Below, piece by piece: positions 1 to 9,395 of a stretch of DNA of 64,000 bases (its first letter is position 1; the number at the start of each line of letters is the position of its first letter). The stretch comes from Caldisphaera lagunensis DSM 15908 (GTDB lineage: Archaea; Thermoproteota; Thermoprotei_A; Sulfolobales; Acidilobaceae), in NCBI RefSeq assembly GCF_000317795.1, contig NC_019791.1, positions 186,001-250,000 on the forward strand, read 5' to 3'. The translations under genes and the position numbers were made by a program. The notes beneath the pieces are model-generated. The model was not told where the DNA came from, did no database searches, and was given only the letters and a program-made list of their open reading frames with translations.

Positions 1-892
1 TGCTTTCAGATGGAGTTAAATTAAATCCATATGTTGTTATATCATCAAAGCCTTCTCCAAAGACTAACAGGTAATCTGTTGATTTCAATGCATTATCAGC
101 ATAAAGAGATCCACCACCATAACCTACTCTGCCTATGCATCTTGGATGATCTTCCTCGCATATCCCTCTTGCATTTCCTGTTGTTAAAATGTAAGAGTCA
201 GTTATTTCTGATAATTCATAAATGTAACTTCTAGAATTTTCAAAATTAACTTCATTAGAAACTAAAATCAACGGCTTATTGCTTTTCAAAATTTCTTCTT
301 TTACCCTTTTAACATCTTCTTCATTAACATTTTCTTCTTTTTCATAGCTAATATTTGGAAAATTATTTTCATCTATATTAATTTTTTTATCCCAAATATC
401 TTCCGGAATTTCTAAGACAACCGGTTTTGGATTTCCATAAAAAAGGTCTATCATAGCTTTTTCAAATTTTTCAACAAATACATCTGGGCTTTCTACATAG
501 TAATGATATAGATTTAATGCTTTAGATAACCCTTCTTGATCTACCTCTAGCCATGAGTCCGTGTTCTTCAATCTTCTCTTAACACTTCCAGTAATAAGTA
601 ATAATCTTGATCTATCCTTCATTGCAATACCTAAACCTGTTAATGAGTTTAAAAATCCCCCTCCAGCATGAACAACTGCTGCTGCTGGTTTTTTTGTTGT
701 TCTATACTCAGCATCTGCAGCAGAAATAGCAACGTTTTCCTTTCTAACTGTTATCTGTTTTATCTCATTTTTGTATTCATATAGAGCATCATAAAAATTT
801 AATACAGTTGTTCCTATAACACCATAAATTCTTTTTATTCCTAAATTTATTAATCCTCTTGCTAATGCCTCAGATAATTTTATTTCTACCAT
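1..892 (-). CDS. Thiamine-diphosphate-dependent enzyme, N-terminal part (cut by window edge)
   Basis: The minus-strand frame opens with ATG at 892 and stays open to base 1, about 297 codons, so the C-terminal TPP-binding half lies outside the window. The visible part matches the N-terminal pyrimidine-binding domain and the start of the central domain of the acetolactate synthase/benzoylformate decarboxylase superfamily. It begins MVEIKLSEALARGL, has the activating glutamate in RKENVAISAADAEYR, then HAGGGFLNSLTGLGIA and a LLLITG strand. It follows the 2-hydroxyacid dehydrogenase with a 2-bp gap, so the two are probably co-transcribed. The substrate (acetolactate, oxalyl-CoA or an aryl-keto acid) cannot be decided from this half. 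The family call is firm; the specific function is open. Confidence 0.8.
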   Translation of the reverse strand, partial: MVEIKLSEALARGLINLGIKRIYGVIGTTVLNFYDALYEYKNEIKQITVRKENVAISAADAEYRTTKKPAAAVVHAGGGFLNSLTGLGIAMKDRSRLLLITGSVKRRLKNTDSWLEVDQEGLSKALNLYHYYVESPDVFVEKFEKAMIDLFYGNPKPVVLEIPEDIWDKKINIDENNFPNISYEKEENVNEEDVKRVKEEILKSNKPLILVSNEVNFENSRSYIYELSEITDSYILTTGNARGICEEDHPRCIGRVGYGGGSLYADNALKSTDYLLVFGEGFDDITTYGFNLTPSES

Positions 893-894
893 TT

Positions 895-1914
895 TTAATC
901 ACTGTTGACAACATTTTCAGGTTTTTGTCCCAATAAAACTCTTATCACATTTTCTATTGATACTTGTATAATCCTCATTCTTGTATCAGTATTTGCGCCA
1001 GCAATGTGGGGAGTTAATATTAAGTTTACATTGGGATTCTTTCTGCTCAAAGAAATTAATGGATGATTTATATCAGGGGGTTCTTTATCAAACACATCTA
1101 TAGCTGCTCCAGCAATTATTCCATTTTGCAACGCATTTGCCAAAGCTTCATTATCAATGAGTTCTCCTCTTGAAGCATTTATTAAAATTGATGATGGCTT
1201 CATCATTCTCAATTCTCTCATTGTTATCATTTTTCTTGTCTCATTGGTTAATGGTACGTGAAGAGATATTATATCGCTGTCCCTAAGAATTTGATTAATT
1301 GGTTTAAATGTTACGTTTAAATTTTTTTCATCGTTTTCATTAAGTCTTACTTTATCATAATAAAAAACCTTAACATTAAATGGAATTAATCTCTTTGCTA
1401 ATTCCTTTCCTATCCTTCCCATACCAATAATTCCCCAGCTTTTTCCATACAAATCATAGGTTCCCATATCCATTAATTCCCACTGATACCATTTACCTTC
1501 TTTGATGCTGTTGTTAGCTAAGATTAACCTTTTTAACAAAGATAATGCAACCATGATTGCATATTCTGCAACAGATAAAGAATTGGCTGAACCTATATTT
1601 GCAACAGGAATTCCTTTTTGTTTACATGCCTCTATATCTATATGATCAAAACCTGTCGAGGGTTGTTGTAATAATTTTACACGAGGCCCAAACATTTCAC
1701 ACAAGCTTTTATCAATTTTAATTTTCATTGTATGATCTCCTAAAATAACATCTGCTTTTTGTAATGCATCTTTTATTTTATCCATATTTGTTAAATCAGA
1801 AAATACCTCAATATTAACCTTCTTTTGAAGCTTATTTGCATATGGTTCAAATAAAGATTGATAAAAGGCTTTTGGAAGGGGTCCAAATGCAACTACATTA
1901 CTTTCTTCTTCCAA
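895..1914 (-). CDS. D-2-hydroxyacid dehydrogenase (NAD-dependent)
   Basis: A 339-residue protein of the D-isomer-specific 2-hydroxyacid dehydrogenase family (phosphoglycerate, glyoxylate and related dehydrogenases), which interconverts a 2-keto acid and a D-2-hydroxy acid. The N-terminal substrate domain has LLQQPSTGFDHIDIEACK. The Rossmann fold shows GIIGMGRIG near residues 162-170, then NASRGELIDNEAL (substrate-binding Arg) and LTPHIAGAN (catalytic His). The length is typical for the family without a C-terminal ACT domain, so it need not be serine-biosynthetic. The start is TTG at 1914, chosen because GGTGAG lies 4-5 bases upstream. It is the first gene of a minus-strand pair with the TPP enzyme. 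The exact substrate is unknown. Confidence 0.9.
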   Translation of the reverse strand: MEEESNVVAFGPLPKAFYQSLFEPYANKLQKKVNIEVFSDLTNMDKIKDALQKADVILGDHTMKIKIDKSLCEMFGPRVKLLQQPSTGFDHIDIEACKQKGIPVANIGSANSLSVAEYAIMVALSLLKRLILANNSIKEGKWYQWELMDMGTYDLYGKSWGIIGMGRIGKELAKRLIPFNVKVFYYDKVRLNENDEKNLNVTFKPINQILRDSDIISLHVPLTNETRKMITMRELRMMKPSSILINASRGELIDNEALANALQNGIIAGAAIDVFDKEPPDINHPLISLSRKNPNVNLILTPHIAGANTDTRMRIIQVSIENVIRVLLGQKPENVVNSD

Positions 1915-2128
1915 TTTCTCACCATTATATATTTAATTTTAAAAATTTATATTCCTTATTGGATACATTATATTATGCATTAATATAATTAATCCCAATT
2001 ATTTGAGGAATTTTAGATAATAAACGAATTGACATCATGGCATAATTTTTAACCTTTAATCAATTAAATCATCTTTAATATTATTAAATTTCTATTATAA
2101 AGTTAACAAATTAAGGATTTTGTTTTTA

Positions 2129-2572
2129 TTATGTTCCCTTAAGTTTATTTAAAACTTCTATAACATGACTTTGAGGATTTAGTTGATTCTTATAAATTAG
2201 AGTTATTATTCCTTCTTTATTTATTAAATAAGTAATTCTGCTTGGTATTAAAAAGCTATCAGCTCCATATAATTTCCTAATTTTTTTATCTTTATCACTT
2301 ATTAAGATAAAAGGTAATGAGTATTTTTTCTTAAAATTTTTATGCGAATCAATATCATCAGAACTTACTCCTATTACTATAGTATCGAGATTTTTTAATA
2401 AATCCCAATTATCTCTAAAAGAGCATGCTTCCTTAGTACAACCAGGGGTGTCATCTTTTGGATAAAAATACACGACTATGTTATATTTTCCCAGAAAATC
2501 TTTTAACGAAAATTTATTTCCTGAATCATCTATACCCTCAAAAACTGGAGCCTTATCTCCTACTTTAACCAT
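2129..2572 (-). CDS. bcp: Bcp/PrxQ-type peroxiredoxin
   Basis: A 147-residue thiol peroxidase of the AhpC/TSA superfamily, which reduces hydrogen and organic peroxides in the cytosol. The signature [14 protein letters not shown] places the peroxidatic Cys at residue 45 and a second Cys at residue 50, the PrxQ arrangement in which both lie on one helix. The conserved Arg and [12 protein letters not shown] follow. Length and architecture are normal. ATG at 2572 is preceded by GTGAT. It appears monocistronic, about 215 bp upstream of the hydroxyacid dehydrogenase start on the same strand. The electron donor (probably a thioredoxin/protein disulfide system) is not encoded in this window. Confidence 0.93.
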   Translation of the reverse strand: MVKVGDKAPVFEGIDDSGNKFSLKDFLGKYNIVVYFYPKDDTPGCTKEACSFRDNWDLLKNLDTIVIGVSSDDIDSHKNFKKKYSLPFILISDKDKKIRKLYGADSFLIPSRITYLINKEGIITLIYKNQLNPQSHVIEVLNKLKGT

Positions 2573-2903
2573 GATATCACAATTAATTAAAGTAAAAATA
2601 AAGTATTGAATTCTTGTATATATTTACTAGTAGATTTCTCATAAAATTTCCACTTTTTAAAATTTTTCAGAATATAAAAAATATTTTATATAAATTAACA
2701 TAAGTTTATTTTTATATTATTACAATCATCAAAAAGATAAAAATTTTTGCAATATATTCATAACAATGTTATTTTGATATTTCATATCACAATATAAATA
2801 TGTTATAATAAAAATTTATATAGATCTTTTACAACAAGAATTTGCAGAGGTTAATCCCACAGATTTGGGGTGTTAAAATAGTACATTATATTTGGGTGGG
2901 ATT
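2573..2903. promoter_or_regulatory. Divergent intergenic region, promoter of the amino-acid permease
   Basis: 331 bp of very AT-rich DNA between the peroxiredoxin and the permease. A TATA-like AATTTATATAG lies near 2812-2822, which would put initiation around 2845-2850 and leave a leader of about 55 bases ending in GGGTGGG just before the ATG at 2904. The leader contains a short GC-richer stretch (2846-2872) of unknown role. No gene was seen. Confidence 0.4.
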
Positions 2904-4310
2904 ATGGAAAGCGAGGATAAACTTTTATCACAAAGAAGCAAAGATTTAAAGAAAGGTGTTGTTACTTATGCGGAACTAATTTTTCAGTCTATTTCATTTA
3001 CAGCCCCAGCGATAGCTGTCACAGCCACAATGACTGGGGCTGCTGCTTTTGCTTATGGTTCTTTACCATTAACATATATCCTTGCACTCTTTGGAATTCT
3101 TTCAGCAGGATTTGTTGTATATTCATTTTCTAGAAAAGTTGCCTCTAGCGGGGGATACTACAGATATATTGAACGTGGATTAGGACCGAGACTCGGAGCA
3201 TTTGGTGGGTGGACGTATATACTATATACAGTAATAGGAGCCACACCTTTCATATATTTTGAAACAGCACTTGCAATCCAATATGGATTACAGGCTTTTG
3301 GAATAAATGTACCAAGTTGGTTTTGGTATCCAATTGGGCTTATTGTTGGTATTCTAGCATTTTTGCTAGCATATTCTGGAATTAAAAATTCTCTAAGGTA
3401 TAGTCTTTATACTGGCACTGCTGAAATACTTTTACTTATTATTGTTGCAATCGTTATATTAATTAGGACTCCAACTCCATTTAATCTTAAGGTTTTCACA
3501 CCAGCTTATTCTCCTACAGGCTGGAATGGAGTGGCATTGGGTATGGTATTTTCATTTACATCACTTGCCGGATGGGGATCAATGGTATTTCTTGGAGCTG
3601 AAGCACGTCAGGCTCATTATAACATAAGAAGAGGTGTTACACTTACTATCTTAATTCTTGGTCTATTATTTTTATTTGAAAGCTATGCAATGACGATAGG
3701 ATGGGGACCACAAAATATGAGTACATATTTTAACTATTTCCTTCCAGGTCTTGTCTTAGCTCTCAAAGATGGAGGTATTATACTTGCAGCAATTCTTTTT
3801 ATATTCTTGATAAATAGTGGTTTTGTTGATACTTTAGCAATAATAAATGCAGGGTCAAGGGATTTGTATACTATGTCAAAAGATGGTCTTTTGCCTGATA
3901 AATTATCAGATACACATCCAAAATATAAAAGTCCGCATATTGCGCTTATAGTAAACACTTTGGTAGGCGTTATTTTATTTACTATAACCGGATGGCTATT
4001 TGGCCCACTAAATGGATTTCTTATAACAGGGATTTGGACTGGTACAGGTACACTGATCGAGCATATCCTTGTAAATACTTCACTACCACTTTATTTCAGA
4101 AAGCATAAAGAACTACGTTGGACTTATATAACAATACCATTAATTTCTACTGCTTTGTATATCTTTGCAATCTATGGTTCATTTCTATCAATAAATTATT
4201 ATATATTAATTGGAACATTCTCCATGGTTGCATGGTTAGTTGCTGGTGCGATAATATATTCATTTAAAAAGAATATAAAAATAAGGCTTGAGGAAAACGA
4301 AGAACTTTGA
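2904..4310 (+). CDS. APC-superfamily amino-acid permease
   Basis: A 468-residue polytopic membrane protein with about 12 hydrophobic segments, typical of the amino acid-polyamine-organocation superfamily; it should import amino acids or related cations across the cytoplasmic membrane. The first helix carries the family-like stretch ISFTAPAIAVTATMTGAA, followed by Gly-rich GGYYRYIERGLGPRLGA between TM2 and TM3 and GSRDLYTMSKDGLLPD in a later loop, both usual in APC porters. An in-frame TTG at 2892 exists, but ATG at 2904 directly follows GGGTGGGATT and is the better start. It stands alone. Substrate cannot be assigned. Confidence 0.88.
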   Translation: MESEDKLLSQRSKDLKKGVVTYAELIFQSISFTAPAIAVTATMTGAAAFAYGSLPLTYILALFGILSAGFVVYSFSRKVASSGGYYRYIERGLGPRLGAFGGWTYILYTVIGATPFIYFETALAIQYGLQAFGINVPSWFWYPIGLIVGILAFLLAYSGIKNSLRYSLYTGTAEILLLIIVAIVILIRTPTPFNLKVFTPAYSPTGWNGVALGMVFSFTSLAGWGSMVFLGAEARQAHYNIRRGVTLTILILGLLFLFESYAMTIGWGPQNMSTYFNYFLPGLVLALKDGGIILAAILFIFLINSGFVDTLAIINAGSRDLYTMSKDGLLPDKLSDTHPKYKSPHIALIVNTLVGVILFTITGWLFGPLNGFLITGIWTGTGTLIEHILVNTSLPLYFRKHKELRWTYITIPLISTALYIFAIYGSFLSINYYILIGTFSMVAWLVAGAIIYSFKKNIKIRLEENEEL

Positions 4311-4590
4311 ATAAATGCTATTAAAAAATTATCTAACATTGATTATTATTTTTGCTTCAACATTTATAAAGACTAAAAATAATGAGATGGTGAGAAGTTT
4401 GAAAAAGATAAGCTTAAGATAATATATTTTTTAATTCTAAAATAATCAGATAGCTATACGACAATAAATTGAGTGATGAGTCATTGTAATTTCGTCTTTA
4501 ACAAAACGAATTCATATATTAATAAATGTGAATTATTTTAATTAAAATTTATATTTTCTATAATAAATATAAAATATCAATATTTATAAT

Positions 4591-4613
4591 CTTATTCCAA
4601 ATTACGGAATAAG
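4591..4613. repeat. Inverted repeat, 8-bp arms, 7-nt loop
   Basis: CTTATTCC (4591-4598) and GGAATAAG (4606-4613) are perfect reverse complements around AAATTAC. It sits mid-gap and could be a protein-binding dyad or a hairpin. Function unknown. Confidence 0.45.
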
Positions 4614-5068
4614 CCAAATATGAGATTGAGTTTATAGGTATTTTAATAATTATTTTATGTCATTAGATGTCTGATTTAGGTACTATATATTATTAAAAAA
4701 GCCAAAATTTAATACTGTTCAATAAACCATAATAGATATTTTATAAAAAATAATCATAGCAGATGCAATAAATAACAATAATCTTAAATGTTTTCCCATA
4801 ATTAAAATAACTATTCCCCACATGAAAAATTTTTTAAAATTTTCGTTTTTAATATTTTCCAATTAAGACTACTATGTTATATATTTTTAACAAACTACCA
4901 ACTCTTAATTTATTAATGTTATTAAGAAGGATCAAAAAATTTGGGCTAATATATAAATGGAGTTACTAAAGGATTATAAGAAAATTATATATAAACGCAT
5001 GATAAATAAAAAAATTTTCAAAATATTTAAGTGTTTACTTAATTAGTATTTAATTATTTGTTGGTAGG

Positions 5069-5106
5069 TTTTATATAAAGAGAAAAATCAAATATTTATA
5101 TATTTC
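5069..5106 (+). promoter_or_regulatory. Candidate TATA promoter of the YeeE/TusA operon
   Basis: TTTTATATAAAG at about 5069-5080 is a good archaeal TATA box. Initiation about 25 bases downstream would fall near 5100-5105, giving an almost leaderless transcript for ATG 5110. A second TATA-like AATATTTATATATTT (5091-5105) would suit an in-frame GTG at 5128 instead. Confidence 0.45.
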
Positions 5107-5109
5107 TCT

Positions 5110-6551
5110 ATGTATATAAAGAAAACGGTGAGTAATTTGGGTCCATTACCCTTATTAAATTACCCTGTTTGGGTTATAGGCGTATTTTATGGGCTTCTTG
5201 GAATAATTGGAGGTATGTTAGCTGCAAAATATACCTATTGTATAGTTGTTGCAACTCATCAAGTTATGGGATTGAAATATAGTAAGGTTTATGAAATGAT
5301 ATTAACTGGTATAGGGGTTTCTGCATTAGCCGTTGGTATTTTGACCGCATCAAAAATTGTTCCTTTTATTGATGCATATTATTTTATGCCTGGTGCTGGA
5401 TGGTATACTTTATTAGGCTCATTTATATTTGGATTTGGAATAATGTTAGGTAATGGATGTATGTTTGGTATGCTATGGAAATCAGGTGTTGGATATGTTG
5501 TTAATTGGTTTGAAATATTAGGGATGATGTTAGGAACATTTATATTTGCATACCCAATATTCAACGGATTAAATTTAAACAAATGGTGGCATACAACAGG
5601 CTTTTTAAGTATAGCAAATGGAAATCCACTTAATTTTATTCCATATACATTAGGAAAATCTAGCATCTCTGCATTATTTATGGGTATAGTATTTTTTATC
5701 GTAATTCTGATCCCTTCATTATGGATGAGAAAAAATAGAAAAGAATTTGAGATAAATATAAGGGAAAAATTTATGAATCTCCTTATTTTTTAGGAACAGT
5801 ATTTGGATTAATTATGGTAGCATCATTTATATTTGCAGCAGGTCACTTCTTTAATTATTTAGGTGTAACAACACCTGTAGGATTATTTACAGAGTATTTG
5901 TTGTATCCCTTTGGAGTTAATTTAGCACATAATGATATAAATTGGTATTCAACAACCCCAATAATAAGTGCATTTACATTCTTTATTCTTATGATTATTA
6001 TTGGAGCTTTTATATATACCAGTTTAACTGGCACATTTGAAATTAAATTACCAAGCAAAACAACTAATCGTGTGGCTGAAATCATAATCGCCTTTGCAGG
6101 AGGAATAATCTTAGCAATTGGAGCAAGAATAGCCCAAGGATGCAGTGTAGGAGGCTTTTGGTCAGGATTAACAGGATTATCAATCTTTGGAGTTATATTT
6201 ACTATTGGAATGATACCGGGAACAATAGCAGGTTATTATACTTATGTTAATTTAAGCAGCTGGGCCTCATCATTAAAGAAATCAAAAAATGTATCATCAG
6301 ATTCATCTTCAAAAATTGATAATGCTCTTTCTAAATATAGAAATATTTTAAACTTAGTCTTTGGAGTTGTTATTGGTTTAATATTGATCGGAATTTCACT
6401 TGAATTGCCGGGCTTAAACGCTAATGCTGCGCAAACATTAAAAACACAAGTATTAGCTCAATATCAGACTGTATTATTAGCTTGGGGGATATTTGTAATT
6501 ATAATTAGTTTTTTGATTGTTGGTATTAGAAGTTATGTTTTAAGGAGGTGA
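5110..6551 (+). pseudogene. YeeE/YedE (TsuA-like) thiosulfate/sulfur transporter, interrupted by a -1 frameshift
   Basis: Two frames, 5110-5793 and 5790-6551 (internal ATG 5814), together encode one polytopic protein of the YeeE/YedE family, whose characterised members import thiosulfate. The first part has YTYCIVV (Cys44) and GNGCMFGMLWKSG (Cys117). The second has AQGCSVGGFWSG. These look like the three functional cysteines of YeeE. The break is at ATTTTTTAG (5785-5793), where a run of six T ends in TAG. One extra T, or a -1 slip on TTT, restores a continuous transmembrane helix (LLIF then LGTVFGLIM). The second part has no good ribosome site in front of ATG 5814. The gene may be functional if the break is a sequencing error or is recoded. 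The TusA-like gene follows at once. Confidence 0.8.
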
Positions 6552-6558
6552 TATGTGT

Positions 6559-6792
6559 ATGGCAGATATAGTAGTTGATAGTAAAGGTTTGGCATGCCCT
6601 GGGCCTATTACTGAGTTAATTAAAGCATATAAGAAAGCAAAAAATGGAGATAGAATAATATTGTATGCAACAGATCCTGGAGTAAAAGCTGATTCAAAAG
6701 CATGGTGTGAAAGAACTAAAAACAAGCTAGTTAACATAGAGGAAGAAAATGGTACCTACAAGGTTACTATAGAAATCATAAATAAAAAATAA
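6559..6792 (+). CDS. TusA/SirA-family sulfur-carrier protein
   Basis: A 77-residue protein with the TusA signature GLACPGPITELIKAYK; its Cys is the sulfur-accepting residue. TusA-family proteins relay persulfide sulfur, and a TusA-like protein (TsuB/YeeD) is the usual partner of YeeE-type thiosulfate importers, so the pair probably takes up and delivers sulfane sulfur. A full-strength Shine-Dalgarno, AGGAGGTGAT (6543-6552), overlaps the stop of the transporter gene. ATG at 6553 is possible, but ATG 6559 has the spacing from GGTG (8 nt) seen elsewhere here and gives the usual N-terminus MADIVVDSKG. Translation is probably coupled to the upstream gene. Confidence 0.9.
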   Translation: MADIVVDSKGLACPGPITELIKAYKKAKNGDRIILYATDPGVKADSKAWCERTKNKLVNIEEENGTYKVTIEIINKK

Positions 6793-7274
6793 CCTATTAA
6801 GCAACTTTAGTGAAAATCAACTATCTTTTTTTTAATACAATTAATCAATTAATAATGTGTTCTCATTTATATTATTAATTCTGTTAAAAATAATTTAAAT
6901 TGATACTAAGAATGGATTTTAACTGAATTATCTTATTATATGGTTATACTAAGAAATCAATATTTTAATGGCAGCTATCATGATGTATTTTAGTAGTATT
7001 ATATAGTGAAATCAAATCAAATTTTGAAAAACGGAAACTATTGTATATGAATTATCATCAAAGTAATAGTATTCCGACTTAATATAAATTAGTTAATATA
7101 ATGTTTAATTTAAATAAATCAACAAAAATATGTATTCTAATGATAACCTTAAATAAATATTAAAATATTTAATAAAAAATATCTATTTTCATTATATTTT
7201 CTTGAAAACTAATTTATTTAATCTGTATTAATCGCAAATAAGATAAATAGAATAATTTAATCTATACTCCTTTT
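6793..7274. other. 482-bp convergent intergenic region
   Basis: AT-rich spacer between the plus-strand sulfur genes and the 3' end of the minus-strand M20 peptidase gene. Apart from the oligo-T tract near 6830 I see no gene, RNA or strong repeat. Confidence 0.5.
6825..6834 (+). terminator. Oligo-T terminator after the TusA-like gene
   Basis: C followed by eight T (6826-6833), about 33 bases past the TusA-like stop codon. U-rich tracts of this kind end archaeal transcripts. The remaining gap to 7274 is plain AT-rich DNA. Confidence 0.45.
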
Positions 7275-8513
7275 TCATTTATTTAAAAATTCTTTTAAAA
7301 ACAATGATATTACTTTTGTTGATTTTATTAAATCCTCAACATAAACATATTCATCTGTTGCATGAGCTAATTCTAATAAACCTGGCCCATAATTAAACGA
7401 TTCGATTCCTTTATTATATATAAACCTTATATCAAATGTGCCTGGAGATAAAACAATTGATGGATTTACATTATAAACTTCTTTAATCTTTTCTGAAATA
7501 ATCTTAACTCCATTATCAACAGGAAACATTATATTATCTACCTCATAATAAGGTAAAAATTCAATTTTAATCCCCTTACATTCATTTTCAGTATATTTTA
7601 TTATTTCATTTACTTCATTTCTAGCAAATTCCAAGGTCTCTTCAGGTATTAATCTTCTTACATAAGAAAATGTTAGGAAATCAGCAACTGTGTTCATCCA
7701 TTCTCCACCATTTATTGTTCCCACTAAATAAGATGGTCTTTTTGCCTCTTCAGGAATTATTGGATATTTAGAAATGGTTTTCGATCTTTTATCTGCAATT
7801 TCATAAATGTAATTAATTATTTTTGAAGCACATCTTATAACATCTAATCCTTTTTGTGGAAAACCACCATGAGATTTTTTACCATATAAATTAAATGTTC
7901 CCCATAATGCACCTCTGTGACCTATTCCAATATTAGTTGGATTTAATGGCTCAGTGAAAATTAAATAATTTAAATTTTCTTTATTAATAAAACCTTTTTC
8001 TACTAAATAATAAGTCCCTGCATTTTTGTTTCCAACAGTTTCTTCATCTGGTACAATAAATTGTCTTATCGTAATTTTATCTTTTATATTATTCATAATT
8101 TTTAATGCTTCTACTGCAAAAATTTGAGATGCAATACCAGATTTCATATCTGATGATCCTCTTCCATAAATCTTACCTTCTTCTATAGTAGCATTATATG
8201 GATCGTGAGACCACCCTTTTCCAGCAGGAACAACATCATAGTGGGAATTAAATCCTATTTTAACACCTTTATTTCCATAATTTGCAATTATATTTGGTCT
8301 TCTTCCGCTACCATATTTAACTAATTCTTTTAATTCTTCTTTAGGCTCAACAATTTTTATATTATAATCTAAAGATATTAAAAAATCATACATATAATCA
8401 ACAAATTTTTCATAATTCAATCCTGGAGGATTTTCTGTAGGTATATTAATAATTTTTATTAAAAAATTTATCATGTCTTTCTTTATCTCGTCTATTGCCT
8501 CATCTATATCCAT
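7275..8513 (-). CDS. M20-family metallopeptidase (ArgE/DapE-like deacylase)
   Basis: A 412-residue cytosolic enzyme of the M20 amidohydrolase family, with two co-catalytic zinc ions. Motifs in order: GFNSHYDVVPAG (His91, Asp93), GRGSSDMKSG (bridging Asp122), PDEETVG (catalytic Glu157, ligand Glu158), the dimerisation-domain KKSHGGFPQKG, and LAHATDEYV near the end (last His ligand). The family includes acetylornithine and succinyl-diaminopimelate deacylases, carboxypeptidases and dipeptidases; sequence alone does not choose. ATG 8513 follows GGGGAGGT that spans the stop codon of the upstream P1 peptidase gene, so the two genes form a translationally coupled operon. That context favours peptide or N-acyl amino-acid breakdown over biosynthesis. 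Confidence 0.9.
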   Translation of the reverse strand: MDIDEAIDEIKKDMINFLIKIINIPTENPPGLNYEKFVDYMYDFLISLDYNIKIVEPKEELKELVKYGSGRRPNIIANYGNKGVKIGFNSHYDVVPAGKGWSHDPYNATIEEGKIYGRGSSDMKSGIASQIFAVEALKIMNNIKDKITIRQFIVPDEETVGNKNAGTYYLVEKGFINKENLNYLIFTEPLNPTNIGIGHRGALWGTFNLYGKKSHGGFPQKGLDVIRCASKIINYIYEIADKRSKTISKYPIIPEEAKRPSYLVGTINGGEWMNTVADFLTFSYVRRLIPEETLEFARNEVNEIIKYTENECKGIKIEFLPYYEVDNIMFPVDNGVKIISEKIKEVYNVNPSIVLSPGTFDIRFIYNKGIESFNYGPGLLELAHATDEYVYVEDLIKSTKVISLFLKEFLNK

Positions 8514-9395
8514 TTAACCTCCCCATATAGATAAAACACTCTTAGATGCTATATCTTCAACTAAACCTCTTATAGTATCAATATCTTCTTCAACTTCATT
8601 TGTTGTAACAGAGAAAACGACATCTCCATCTAAAGATAGTCCTATTGGTCTTATTCTTCTAGAAATTCCTAGATAAGCAGATTTTGCAATTAATTTCATT
8701 TCTTCTACAGATGCTTTTATGTTAGTCATTACTATGGATACTGTCGTATTAATAGAAGAATTCTTCATTAACTTTTTCTTTAAAATTTCTTGAGAAGGTA
8801 TAATTTTTCCATTCATATTAACTCCAGCTATTATTTCCCCTTTTTCATTAATTATTTCCCCTATTGCATTTACAACAGTTAAAACCCCTATTTCTACTTT
8901 TCCGAATCCTTCTTTATAATAACCTTGACCACTTTTCATCATGTATTCTAATCCCATAAGTTTTCCAACAGTCGCACCCTTTCCTGCCCAATAGTTCCCT
9001 ATCTTAACATCTTGACTCATGTTTTTATAGCATTTAATCCCCCATGTTTCATCTGGTAAGATATTGTTATAATAAAAATCAAATATTACAGCTGAAGGAA
9101 CTATTGGAACAATTATATTATTAATTTTAAATCCTATGTTATCTTTTCTTAAGGAGTCAACAATTCCCTCAACTGCCTTTAATCCATAGATGCTTCTTCC
9201 AACGATAGATATTGCATTAACCTCATGGTTTTTCCTTTTCTCTAAATCAATAACCTCTGTATCTCTAGTTCCTGGGGAGCCTCCTGCGACGTAAACGCTT
9301 GCTACATTTTCTTTCATAGGAAAAACTGCTGTTATTCCAGACTTTGCATTATCATCATCATACCCGCATATTTTAAAACCATCAACTATTTTCAA
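8514..9395 (-). CDS. P1-family peptidase (DmpA/NylC-like Ntn hydrolase)
   Basis: About 293 residues of the S58/P1 family (DmpA aminopeptidase, BapA, NylC), which self-cleave and release N-terminal residues from D-, beta- or unusual peptides. Seen in order: AGGSPGTRDTEV, NAISIVGRSIYGLKAVEG, IVPSAVIFDF, GNYWAGKGATVGKLMG, VVNAIGEI and SSINTTVSIVMTN. In the last, cleavage is expected between Asn and Thr (residues 216/217 with this start), making Thr the nucleophile. An in-frame ATG exists at 9413, but TTG at 9395 is preceded by AGGTGATAAAG, the spacing used by neighbours. It is the first gene of an operon with the M20 peptidase. The natural substrate is unknown. Confidence 0.88.
   Translation of the reverse strand: MKIVDGFKICGYDDDNAKSGITAVFPMKENVASVYVAGGSPGTRDTEVIDLEKRKNHEVNAISIVGRSIYGLKAVEGIVDSLRKDNIGFKINNIIVPIVPSAVIFDFYYNNILPDETWGIKCYKNMSQDVKIGNYWAGKGATVGKLMGLEYMMKSGQGYYKEGFGKVEIGVLTVVNAIGEIINEKGEIIAGVNMNGKIIPSQEILKKKLMKNSSINTTVSIVMTNIKASVEEMKLIAKSAYLGISRRIRPIGLSLDGDVVFSVTTNEVEEDIDTIRGLVEDIASKSVLSIWGG

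Larger units (their letters stand above)
4311..5109. other. 799-bp intergenic region without an evident gene
   Basis: Extremely AT-rich DNA between the permease and the YeeE-like gene. It holds a TATA-like TTTATAAAG (about 4361-4370), a GGTGAG followed by a TTG-started reading frame of only seven codons (4399-4422), an 8-bp inverted repeat (4591-4613), and the promoter of the next gene at its right end. No longer reading frame or RNA gene is convincing. Confidence 0.5.

Noticed and set aside
4473-4479. GTGATGA resembling a C box of a C/D guide RNA
   Set aside because: No matching CTGA D box or D'/C' pair within the usual 60 bases.
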